From positions 4,712,001 to 4,776,000 of the forward strand of contig NZ_LT629793.1 in NCBI RefSeq assembly GCF_900105735.1: a stretch of DNA of 64,000 nucleotides, given 5' to 3'. Positions 34,737 to 43,700 of this stretch are shown here, piece by piece. Every line of letters begins with the position of its first letter. Positions within the stretch are counted from its first letter, which is position 1. This DNA is from Pseudomonas yamanorum (GTDB taxonomy: Bacteria > Pseudomonadota > Gammaproteobacteria > Pseudomonadales > Pseudomonadaceae). Position numbers and translations under genes: made by a program. The notes under the pieces were generated by a model. It searched no databases. It saw only the letters and a program-made list of their open reading frames with translations, and was not told the DNA's origin.

Positions 34737-35722
34737 AGGGGCTTGCCTGCCCATTCGCCGGTCAGGGTTTTCAGAAACAGCACGATCAGGGTCTTGTCTT
34801 CAGCGGAGGGAATGCGCCCCAACTGGTACTTGAACATCACGTCGACGGCTTCTTCGAGGGTCTTGGCCGAGGCGTCGTGAAAGTACGGGGCGGTGACCGC
34901 CACATTCCTCAGGCTGGGCACCTTGAACACGTTGCGGTCTTCCTCGTCCTTGGTCAGCAGGTAGCGTCCCAGGTCGGCTTCGGTGGGGTTGCCACGGGCT
35001 TTGAAGTAATCGTCCATCACGCCGAATTTCTGGTACATGTTGCCGCCGATATTGGCGCCCTGATGGCAAGCGATGCAGCCGTATTCCTTGAAACGCTGGT
35101 AGCCGTATTTTTCTTCAATGGTGAGGATATCGGTGTTGCCCAGCAGGTATTGGTCGAAGCGCGAATTGGGAGTGAGCAGGGTACGTTCATAGGTCGCCAG
35201 GGCATTTTGCACCGTGGCGGGCGTAATGCCGTCGGGGTAGATCTGTTGGAAGGTGGTCTGATAGTGGGGCAGCGCCGACAAGGTCTGGATCACGGTTTTC
35301 CAGTCGTTGCCCATTTCCAAGGGGCTGGTGACCACTTGTTCTACCTGCGCCTCAAGAGTGTCGACCCGTGCGTTCCAGAATTGTTTGAAGTTCAGGCTCG
35401 CGTTGAACACGGTCGGGGTGTTGAGCGCCACGGGCTTGCCGTCGAACCCCAGGGAAAACGGCTGATTGTCGACGCCGCCGGTTTGCAGGTCATGGCAGCT
35501 GGCGCAGGACTTGGTGTTGTTGACCGACAGTTGTGTTTCGTTGAACAACTGGCGCCCCAGCTCCACCGTTGCCGGATCCAGTTGCGGTATCGGTGGCAGC
35601 GGCTTGAGCGGTTCGTCCAGGGGCGCGGCCATCACGGGCAGGCAGGTCGCCAGCCAAAACAGGATGGTGAGCCCGGGCACCCATGAAGACCGGTGAACAT
35701 TGCGTGGCGTGGCGTCGCTCAA
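34733..35722 (-). CDS. Periplasmic diheme cytochrome c peroxidase (CcpA/MauG family)
   Basis: 329 aa with a signal peptide (LTILFWLATCLPVMA/APLD). Two heme sites are seen, CASCHD near residue 74 and CIACHQG near residue 215. FSLGFDGKPVALNTPTVFNA and KVPSLRNVAVTAPYFHDA are family signatures; the last contains the Tyr-Phe-His of the second domain. Such enzymes reduce hydrogen peroxide with electrons from cytochrome c, or oxidise protein residues in MauG. Lying between c-di-GMP and kinase genes, four-base overlapped with the kinase, it may feed the sensor rather than act only in detoxification. Confidence 0.9.
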   Translation of the reverse strand: MSDATPRNVHRSSWVPGLTILFWLATCLPVMAAPLDEPLKPLPPIPQLDPATVELGRQLFNETQLSVNNTKSCASCHDLQTGGVDNQPFSLGFDGKPVALNTPTVFNASLNFKQFWNARVDTLEAQVEQVVTSPLEMGNDWKTVIQTLSALPHYQTTFQQIYPDGITPATVQNALATYERTLLTPNSRFDQYLLGNTDILTIEEKYGYQRFKEYGCIACHQGANIGGNMYQKFGVMDDYFKARGNPTEADLGRYLLTKDEEDRNVFKVPSLRNVAVTAPYFHDASAKTLEEAVDVMFKYQLGRIPSAEDKTLIVLFLKTLTGEWAGKPL

Positions 35723-35746
35723 GCGATGATTCCTTGGGGAAGAAGG

Positions 35747-37621
35747 TTATTGGCTGGGCATCAGGGTGCGTTGTCCGGCTTGCATGAACTGGGCGAATTC
35801 ATCGGCGGCCACGGCTTTGCTGAACAGGAAACCCTGGCCTTCTTCACACTGGTGAGCCCTGAGGAAGTCCAGTTGCTCAACCGTCTCCACGCCTTCGGCA
35901 ATGATGTTCAGGTCCAGGCTTTTACCCAGGCTGATAATCGCGCTGATCAGTTGTGCGTCCTGAGTGTTTTTACTCAAGCCACGAACGAACGATTGATCGA
36001 TTTTCAGCACATCAATGGGAAAGCGCCGCAGGTAGCTGAGGCTGGAATAGCCGGTACCGAAATCATCCACCGCCAGGCGCACCCCCATGGTCTTGATCGC
36101 GCGTAAGGTAACCAGGGTCTCCTCGACGTTTTGCATCAGCACACTTTCGGTAATCTCCAGCTCCAGCAACCCGGGCTTTAGGTGGGTGCGCTCGAGGATG
36201 GCCGCCAGGTTGGCGACAAAATCCCGCTGGCGAAAATCGATGGCCGAGATGTTCACTGAAATACAAATCGGGGCCATGCCGGCTGCCTGCCAGGCTTGCG
36301 CTTGCTCGCAGGCCTGGCCCAGCACCCATTGGCTCAGGAGCACGATCAAGCCGCTGTCCTCGGCCACTGGGATAAAGGCAGACGGGTAGACCCAGCCGTG
36401 ATCGGGCTGGTACCAGCGAATCAAGGCCTCCGCGCCGACAATTCGCCCGCTGTTCAAGTCCAGTTTCGGTTGGTAGTGCACGACAAACTCGTTGCGTTGC
36501 AGGGCCAGCCGAATCGCGGTCTCCAGGCTTTGTTGTTCCTGGGCGTGGCGGTTCATGTCATCGATGAAAAAGCTGAAGTCATTCGGGCCGTGATCCTTGG
36601 CGGCGTGCATGGCGGTTTCGGCTTTCTTGATCAATTCCACGGCGCTGAAACTGTCATTGGGGTAAATGCTGATGCCCAGGCTGGCGGTGACGCTCAGGTC
36701 GTGGCCGGCCACGTAGCGGATGTGGCTGACCACCTTGAGGACTTTCTCGGCGATGTGCTGGGTTTGCTGGGGATGATGAACGTCGTTGAGGATCAGCACG
36801 AACTCGTCGGAGCCGTAGCGAAACACCGAGTCCGACTCGCGCACTGTCGCCACCAGGCTTTGGCTGACTTGCTTGAGCACTTCATCGCCCACTGGGTGGC
36901 CCAGCGCGTTATTGATGCGCTTGAAGCGGTCCAGGCCGATAAACATTACCGCCAGCTGGGTGTCATGGCGCCGGCAAGCGGCGATGGCCTGGGTCAGCCG
37001 GTCCCCCAGCAGCGTGCTGTTGGGCAGGTCGGTGAGGGCGTCGTATTGCAACAGGTGCGAAACCTTGAGCAGCTCCTGCACCCGCTCCTCCACCGTACGT
37101 TCCAGGCCCATCAGCTTGAGGGCGGCATCCTGTGTGAGCTGCCATTTCCAGGTCAGGGCACTGGCCATCTGGCGGATTTCGAGGTTGTCGAAGGGTTTTT
37201 TCAGGATCAGCAGTTGGTCGTCGTATTTGAGGCGCGCTTCGATAGCTTCAAAGGAATAGTCGGAGTAGGCCGTGCACAAGGCGATTTGCAGGTGGGGGTC
37301 GATCGCCCACAGTTGCTCGATGGTCTCCAGTCCGTCCCAGCCCGGCGGCATGCGCATGTCGATAAAGACCAGGGCGTAGGGGGTGTTGGCTGCCACGGCC
37401 TTGGTCACCAGGGCCAGCGCTTCCTCGCCTTGATAGGCCGAGTCCAGCAGGAACGTCTGGCGCACGGCCGGGGCGGTGCCGAACAGAGTCTCTTCGATGC
37501 TGTCCAGGGATTGGCCGCCGTTGGTGTCGGCTTCGAGGATCTTGCGGAAGTCTTCGTGGATCGACGCGGTGTCGTCGACGATCAGGATCCGCCGATTGGC
37601 CCTCGCGGAGCGCGGGTTCAC
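35747..37621 (-). CDS. REC-GGDEF-EAL response regulator (probable c-di-GMP phosphodiesterase)
   Basis: 624 aa. The receiver ([35 protein letters not shown]) has the same ~30-residue insertion as the REC-kinase of this operon. The GGDEF domain reads RYGSDEF, so its first Gly-Gly is Gly-Ser and cyclase activity is doubtful. The EAL domain has intact GAEALIRW, ELEITESVLM, DDFGTGYSSLSYL and KIDQSFV motifs, consistent with active c-di-GMP hydrolysis. It is the first gene of the operon, 25 bp before the peroxidase gene. Confidence 0.9.
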   Translation of the reverse strand: MNPRSARANRRILIVDDTASIHEDFRKILEADTNGGQSLDSIEETLFGTAPAVRQTFLLDSAYQGEEALALVTKAVAANTPYALVFIDMRMPPGWDGLETIEQLWAIDPHLQIALCTAYSDYSFEAIEARLKYDDQLLILKKPFDNLEIRQMASALTWKWQLTQDAALKLMGLERTVEERVQELLKVSHLLQYDALTDLPNSTLLGDRLTQAIAACRRHDTQLAVMFIGLDRFKRINNALGHPVGDEVLKQVSQSLVATVRESDSVFRYGSDEFVLILNDVHHPQQTQHIAEKVLKVVSHIRYVAGHDLSVTASLGISIYPNDSFSAVELIKKAETAMHAAKDHGPNDFSFFIDDMNRHAQEQQSLETAIRLALQRNEFVVHYQPKLDLNSGRIVGAEALIRWYQPDHGWVYPSAFIPVAEDSGLIVLLSQWVLGQACEQAQAWQAAGMAPICISVNISAIDFRQRDFVANLAAILERTHLKPGLLELEITESVLMQNVEETLVTLRAIKTMGVRLAVDDFGTGYSSLSYLRRFPIDVLKIDQSFVRGLSKNTQDAQLISAIISLGKSLDLNIIAEGVETVEQLDFLRAHQCEEGQGFLFSKAVAADEFAQFMQAGQRTLMPSQ

Positions 37622-37878
37622 GAGCGGTTCCGGGAGGCGCTCAACTGCATATTCTGGCGCATGTGGCTTCCTTACCTTGAGTGCATCGGTAAACAGGGGC
37701 GGTCATGGGCTTCTTGCCACAAGCATAGTCGGCTCCCTTGAATAAGTCGGCCGGTTGGCGTCAAATCAACGCCAGTTACCCCCGCATTCATCTAGCGCCC
37801 AATGCATCTGCAAGTACAGCGATTGATGACGACGGGCCGCAATGGTGCAATTTTGTGTCATTGAGAGGAGGTGTCGCC

Positions 37879-39225
37879 ATGGACGAGCAACTTGCAACGA
37901 CTGCCCCCTACACCCCCACGATTTTGCTGGTCGACGACGAAGAGTCGATTCTCAACAGCCTTCGCCGTTTGCTGCGCGGCCAACCCTATGACGTGCTGCT
38001 GGCCGGCAGTGGCGCCCAGGCCCTGGAAATCATGGCCGCGCGGCCCATCGACCTGGTCATGACCGACGCCCGCATGCCGGCCATGGACGGTGCGATGCTG
38101 CTGGCCGAGACCCATCGGCTGTACCCGGCTACCACGCGCATCCTGCTGACCGGCTACGCCGACATGAGCATGATGATCAAGGCGATCAACGAAGGGCAGA
38201 TCCACCGCTACATCAGCAAACCCTGGAATGACGAGGAAATGCTCCTGATCTTGCGCCAGTCCCTGGAGCACCAGCATTCCGAGCGCGAGCGGCTGCGCCT
38301 TGAGCAGTTGATCCGCGAGCAGAACGACCAGTTGAAAGCGCTTAATGCCACCCTGGAAAAACGCGTGGTGGCGCGCACTTCCGAGCTGCAGCAGACCGCC
38401 GACATGCTCGACCTGGCCTACGATGAACTCAAGCGCAGCTACGTGACCGGTACCGAGGTGTTTTCGCTGCTGGCCAACCTGCGGCTGCCCAAGGAAAAAC
38501 AGACCAACCGCCAACTGATCGAACTGATCCGCGTGTACTGCAAGTTCCAGCCCATGGACGAAGCCAGCGCGCGCGACCTGACCATGGCTGCCGCGCTCTA
38601 CAACATCGGCAAGTTAAGCTGGAGCGATAGCATGATGGTCTCTCCCAGCGACCTGCTGCACAGCACCGACCGTGAGCGCTACCGGGCGTATCCGACCCAG
38701 AGCGAATCGTTGCTGATGACCCTGGAACCGATGAAAGACGCGGCGCGCTTGATCCGCCATCACCAGGAACGCTGGGATGGCACTGGCTTTCCCGACCACC
38801 TCAAGGGCGACGCAATTCCACTGGGCTCGCGCCTGTTGAAACTGGCGGTGGATTTCATCGAACTGCAACGCGGCTTGATCCTTGAGCGGCAGATGAACAG
38901 CGACGAAGCGCTGCTTTACATCCGTAAATATGCCGGGCGCCTTTACGACCCGGAGATGGTGGAAGACTTCATCCAGGCCTGCGCGGCGTTTCTCAGTGAC
39001 GTGACCCTGGGCGATCCGTCGGTCAAGGTCCTGACCACCCGCGAACTCGCCGAAGGCATGGTGCTGGCGCGCAACCTCAACGCCGACAACGGCATGCTGC
39101 TGCTCAACGCCGGCAAGGTGTTGAACCTGCCGCTGGTAGACAAGCTGATTGCGTTCGAAGCCATGGAAGGGGCGAAGTACAGCGTGTTTATCAAGGAGCC
39201 GGATGAGGCGCTGCTTTCGGGTTGA
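37879..39225 (+). CDS. Response regulator with degenerate HD-GYP-like output domain
   Basis: 448 aa, with a GAGGAGGT ribosome site eight bases before the ATG giving MDEQLATTAP; upstream frame rejected. The receiver has ILLVDDEES, phospho-Asp63 in MTDARMP, LTGYAD and SKPW, in the RpfG style. A coiled coil is followed by an HD-GYP-type fold: HHQERWDGTGFP at 294-305 is intact, but the HD metal pair is replaced by Y241-N242 in ALYNIGKLSW. Catalysis is therefore doubtful and it may bind c-di-GMP without cleaving it. It is divergent from the peroxidase/kinase operon across 257 bp. Confidence 0.85.
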   Translation: MDEQLATTAPYTPTILLVDDEESILNSLRRLLRGQPYDVLLAGSGAQALEIMAARPIDLVMTDARMPAMDGAMLLAETHRLYPATTRILLTGYADMSMMIKAINEGQIHRYISKPWNDEEMLLILRQSLEHQHSERERLRLEQLIREQNDQLKALNATLEKRVVARTSELQQTADMLDLAYDELKRSYVTGTEVFSLLANLRLPKEKQTNRQLIELIRVYCKFQPMDEASARDLTMAAALYNIGKLSWSDSMMVSPSDLLHSTDRERYRAYPTQSESLLMTLEPMKDAARLIRHHQERWDGTGFPDHLKGDAIPLGSRLLKLAVDFIELQRGLILERQMNSDEALLYIRKYAGRLYDPEMVEDFIQACAAFLSDVTLGDPSVKVLTTRELAEGMVLARNLNADNGMLLLNAGKVLNLPLVDKLIAFEAMEGAKYSVFIKEPDEALLSG

Positions 39226-39273
39226 TGTCGGTTCATGGGATCCTTGCGCCTTTGTATTCAAGGCGACCTTCCC

Positions 39274-39684
39274 ATGACCTCCACCATTCGCATCGCCGCC
39301 GCCCTGCTGATCGGCAGCGACGGCCAGACCCTGCTGGTACGCAAGCGCGGCACCCAGGCCTTCATGCAGCCAGGCGGCAAAATCGATGCCGGCGAGCAAC
39401 CTGCCGAGGCTCTGGCCCGTGAGCTGCACGAAGAACTGGGCCTGCGTATTGACCCGGCGGCAGCGGTGTACCTCGGCCAGTTCTCGGCGCCGGCGGCGAA
39501 TGAGCCGGGGTTTGTGGTGCAGGCCGAGTTGTTCCAGGTGCACATCGACGTGGCGGTGACACCGGCTGCCGAGATTGAAGAGGTGCGCTGGATCGACCCG
39601 GCCGGCGACGGCGGTTTGCAGCTTGCGCCGCTGACTCGGGACTTGATTCTACCGTTCTACCGTTCCTCTCTAACGGGTGCCTGA
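39274..39684 (+). CDS. Nudix hydrolase
   Basis: 136 aa starting at the ATG after AAGGCGACCTTCCC. The Nudix box is complete: GGKIDAGEQPAEALARELHEELG matches GX5EX7REUXEEXGU. It should hydrolyse a nucleoside-diphosphate-linked compound with Mg. LLVRKRGTQAFMQPGG resembles MutT-like or ADP-ribose-type small Nudix proteins, but substrate cannot be told. It starts 48 bp after the degenerate HD-GYP gene and may be co-transcribed. Confidence 0.85.
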   Translation: MTSTIRIAAALLIGSDGQTLLVRKRGTQAFMQPGGKIDAGEQPAEALARELHEELGLRIDPAAAVYLGQFSAPAANEPGFVVQAELFQVHIDVAVTPAAEIEEVRWIDPAGDGGLQLAPLTRDLILPFYRSSLTGA

Positions 39685-39686
39685 AA

Positions 39687-39718
39687 CTGTGGCGAGGGAG
39701 CAAGCTCCCTCGCCACAG
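39687..39718. repeat. REP hairpin, CTGTGGCGAGGGAG class (likely shared terminator)
   Basis: Arms 39687-39700 and 39705-39718 pair perfectly around CAAG. It lies between convergent nudix and metR genes. No T-tract, but the 14-bp stem could hinder read-through. Confidence 0.75.
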
Positions 39719-39732
39719 GTATCCGCTATTTA

Positions 39733-40650
39733 TCAGCGTACGGCGCTGACGCCGTCCAGGGTCGAAAACGAAGTGTCCTTGGCCGTCAGCAGAAAATCAC
39801 GCATGTACGGCGCGTCCAGCATGTCGGCGCGAATCCCGGCGTACAGCGTGGCAAACAAACCTTTCTCTCCCAGCCGCTTGGCCTTCACATAGCCCCGGGA
39901 GCTGTATTCATGCAGCGCCCAGTGGGGCATGCCGCACACGCCGCGACCGCTGGCCACCAACTGCATCATCATCACCGTCAGTTCCGACGTACGCACCTGG
40001 GCCGGCTCCACGTCGGCCGGTTCCAGGAAGCGGGTGAAGATGTCCAGGCGATCACGTTCCACCGGGTAGGTGATCAAGGTTTCGCTGATCAGGTCTTCGG
40101 GCACGATGTAAGGCTTGTTCGCCAGCGGGTGCTGGTTGGCCACCGCGAGCATGGCTTCGTAGGTAAACAGCGGCACATAGGTGATGCCCGGCAGTTCCAG
40201 CGGATCTGAGGTCACCACCAGGTCCAGGTCGCCACGGGCCAGGGCCGGCAACGGCGCGAAGGCGAAGCCGGAGGCCAGGTCCAGTTCCACTTCGGGCCAG
40301 GCGTCGCGGAACTGGTCGATGGTCGGCATCAGCCACTGGAAACAGCTGTGGCATTCGATGGCCATGTGCAAACGCCCGGCCGTGCCGCCGGCCAAGCGTG
40401 CGATGTCGCGTTCGGCGCCGCGCAGCAAGGGCAGGGTGGCATCCGCCAGTTGCAGCAGGCGCAGGCCAGCGCTGGTGAAGCGCAGTGGCTTGGTCTTGCG
40501 CACGAACAGCTGCATGCCCAGGCGTTCTTCAAGCTCCTTGAACTGGTGGGAGAGCGCTGATTGCGTCAGGTGCAGGCGCTCAGCGGCCTCCACCAGGCTG
40601 TCGGCTTCGCGCAAGGCGTGCAGGGTCTTGAGATGGCGGATTTCGAGCAC
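39733..40650 (-). CDS. metR: LysR-family methionine regulator MetR
   Basis: 305 aa, GTG start (VLEIRHLKTLHAL). The helix-turn-helix SLVEAAERLHLTQSALSHQFKELEERLG and the next FVRKTKPLRFT are nearly the E. coli MetR sequence. The effector domain also matches: IECHSCFQWLMPTIDQF, LDLVVTSDPLELPGI and ETLITYPVERDRLDIF. MetR uses homocysteine to activate metE/metH and related genes. No metE is adjacent here; the neighbour upstream on the same strand is a giant toxin-like gene, 98 bp away. Confidence 0.88.
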   Translation of the reverse strand: MLEIRHLKTLHALREADSLVEAAERLHLTQSALSHQFKELEERLGMQLFVRKTKPLRFTSAGLRLLQLADATLPLLRGAERDIARLAGGTAGRLHMAIECHSCFQWLMPTIDQFRDAWPEVELDLASGFAFAPLPALARGDLDLVVTSDPLELPGITYVPLFTYEAMLAVANQHPLANKPYIVPEDLISETLITYPVERDRLDIFTRFLEPADVEPAQVRTSELTVMMMQLVASGRGVCGMPHWALHEYSSRGYVKAKRLGEKGLFATLYAGIRADMLDAPYMRDFLLTAKDTSFSTLDGVSAVR

Positions 40651-40747
40651 GGGGTCTCCATGAATATAACTTGTGACAAATTCGGATCGGTTGAGTTTGT
40701 CTCATGTTGTTATGCCTGTCGACCGTCGTGCTCAAGTCGCGCCGCCT

Positions 40748-43700
40748 TCACACCCCGGCAAAGTGCCGGGTGGCCAGCGCTCGCCCGATATTGCCGCGCC
40801 AGATAGGGTCCACCGTGGCCCCGGCTTGCGCTTGGGCGACTTGCCATTGCAAACCCAGGTTGCGCTGCTCGGGAATCTTCAAGTGGGCCTTGGTGAACTC
40901 GTCGAACTGCGCCCCGACCTTGTCGTAATGAAAGTGCGCATACCACAGGGTGGCGGGCGGCGTTTGTGTCAGGTCCTGAACCACGTATTCCTGAAGAAAA
41001 TCCGCCCGCCCTTTCTTGCCTTCATTGAGGTTGCGGGCCGGCTCGCCCTTGCGGATCTCCACCACCCGCTGTTCGCGAAGATAGTCCAGATAGCCTTCGG
41101 TGGGGGTTTTGCTGGCGAGGGTCTGGCGGATTCGCAGGTTGCGGCCTTTGATGGTCAGCTCCGCGGCCTTGGCCCGCAGCTGGCGCACGAGGTCTTCGGT
41201 GGGGTCCAGGCGTTCCAGGCGATTGGCCCGCAGGTTCAACTCGGCCGCTTCGCTGACCAGCAGGTGTTCGAGGTCCACCGGCAGCATTTTTTGCTCGGTG
41301 TAGGCGATGGCGCGGCTTTCGTACTGCGCGACGTTGTCGAGGCGAGTCCTGGCTTCGCTTAGCACGAACGGCTTGACGTTGGACTCCGGAGGCGCAGGTT
41401 CCGAGGCAGCACTGTCCTTGAGTCGGGATTTGCCGCCGGGGCCCTTCACCCAGGTCTCGGCGCGCCCTCTGGCGCTCTCAACCCGGTAAGTGGTGGCTTG
41501 GGTTTGCGGGTCGATGCTCTCGGTGCCCACCAGGGAAATATTGTCCTCGGTGTCGAATACCCGCCGCACAGGTTGCCCGGCCGGTGGGCGGCTTGCCGGC
41601 GACTCCTTGATGGCGCGGCGAGCCAGTTCGATCATCTGGTCGATGTCGCCGAAAAACGCGCTGAGTTGGGCCTGGTCGAAATGCTGCGGGTAACCGAGGT
41701 TCCAGGTGCGGATGGTCAGCCGGAATTGTTCATAGGCCTGTATGCAGTCTTCCAGCACCTTGCGCCGCTGTGTGATGTTGGCGCTGGCGTTGGGCAGTTC
41801 AAAATGCGAAGCCCATGCCCGGTTGACTTTGGCGTAGCTGTCCCGGGCCTGGGCCCGCAAGTAGAACCAAGACAGCTCGGCAACTTCGGGGTAAGTCTCA
41901 AGGGTATCGAAGCGGTGTAACAATTTCAGGTGCGTGCGGTAGCTGTCATTGAGCGTACGTCGGAATTGCTCCAGCATCGGGCTTAGCCGGGTACGGTGGG
42001 CGGCATCGGTTACCTGATCGAACCAGCGGTTGAACTGGGAAAAGTCGGCATCGATCCGGTCCAGGTCACGCAGAATCTCGCTGCTGATCCTTTTACGCTG
42101 CCGCAGGATCTCCAGCATGGCGGGAATGATTGCCAGGGTGTCGAAAACCTCGGGGGAGATGGCGGTCATGTTATGGGTTCCAAGCTCCAGGACCCGTGCC
42201 TCGATCTGCTTGAAGTGATAGCGCGCCCGGTTCAGGGTGGTCAGGGTCAGGCGCGCCGCATTGCGGCTGATGTCCTCTCTGATCGCGCGCTGGCGGTTGC
42301 CGCTGGTAAAGGGCACGAACTCCGTCAGTTCCTGATACTGGCGGCTGTAGAGCTCGATGTCCTGCTCGAAGGATCTGCGGATCGCCGGGCCTGCGCTGTC
42401 GGTGCGGGCCATCAGTTCTTCGGTTCGGTTAATGGAGAGCGCGATCAGGTCTTCGCGGCTGTTGATACTGTTGGCCAGCGCCTGTTGGCGGCGCAGGGCG
42501 CGGTCGGTCCACCAGCGCGGCAAGTAATCACGGATCGACTGGGGCCAGATCGGATCAAGCACTTCGGCCATATGCCCGAGCACGCTGCCGCCACCCGCCA
42601 GGCCACCCTTGAATGCGCTGCCGTAGACGCCGTAGTGCGTGTCCCATTCGCCGTTTTCATCCAGGGCAATCGGCTGCTTGTAGGTTTTGCTGCGGGTCGG
42701 GCTCAGGCGCCAGTCCAGCGGATCGCCGGCCAGCTCAACCTGGTAGATGCGCCCGCGCCGCACGATGAAGTCGCCTTCGGTATGCCGGTACACGTTGCGA
42801 TAAAAACCGTGGGGTTGAGGTTGCAGCCCGGCCAGCGAGATCACCCCTTCGTATTCATAACCGGCGAAACGCTGTGCCGCCCGTCGAGCCTGGGTGACCG
42901 AGGGCAGGTGCAGGCTGGCGGCGCTGCTGGCCAGATGGCGCAATTGGCGCTGGCGCGTGGCGGCGCGGGCGTTGACCGGCAAGGCGAGGCTGCCTGGCAG
43001 AATGTCCATGGCGCAGTCGATCAGCGACAACAGCACCGCCTCGACCTCGGCCAGGCCATGGCCGACATTCCCGCGCAGGAACGCGGCAGTGGCCAGGTTG
43101 GCACTGGACCAGGCGTCATACAACGCGACGACCGAGCCCACGAAGGGCACCAGCCCCAGGGCGATTTTCAGGTAGTTGAAAATCAGCCCGGCGCGCAGCG
43201 CATTCTGCTCCAGCAACAAGGCCGCGTTGGAGCGCGAGGTCGCGCGATGCGCTTCTATGACGCGGCCCATATGGGCGTTCAGCAAATGGGCGGCCAGCGA
43301 CGTGGTGGCCGGCCACGGGGTTCCGACGGCAAAGATCGGATCAAAATTCCGTTGCTGGGCCTGGGCGATCCGGGCGAGGTGGGCGGCGGTGTTGCCCTTG
43401 ATGGCCAGGCCGGCCAGGTAGGCGCTCATGCCGCTGACCAGGCTGAGGTCGTAGAGCGCCTTGCGGGCCAGTTCCAGGCTCGGGTAACGCCGCAGGTCCT
43501 GGTTGTCCGGGCTGTTTGGCAGGTACAGCAGGGTTGTGCCGGAGATTTGTTCCTGGATGAAGGTGGCCCCCGACAGGGTGGTCGGACCGAAGTCGGTATC
43601 TTCACCGCCCGCACTCAGCGTGGCGGGCAGCAGCACGATTTTCTTGCCCTGCGCCTGCCAGGCACCCGCGTTGTCGGCGTCGATGGCGATGTTCAGCAGC

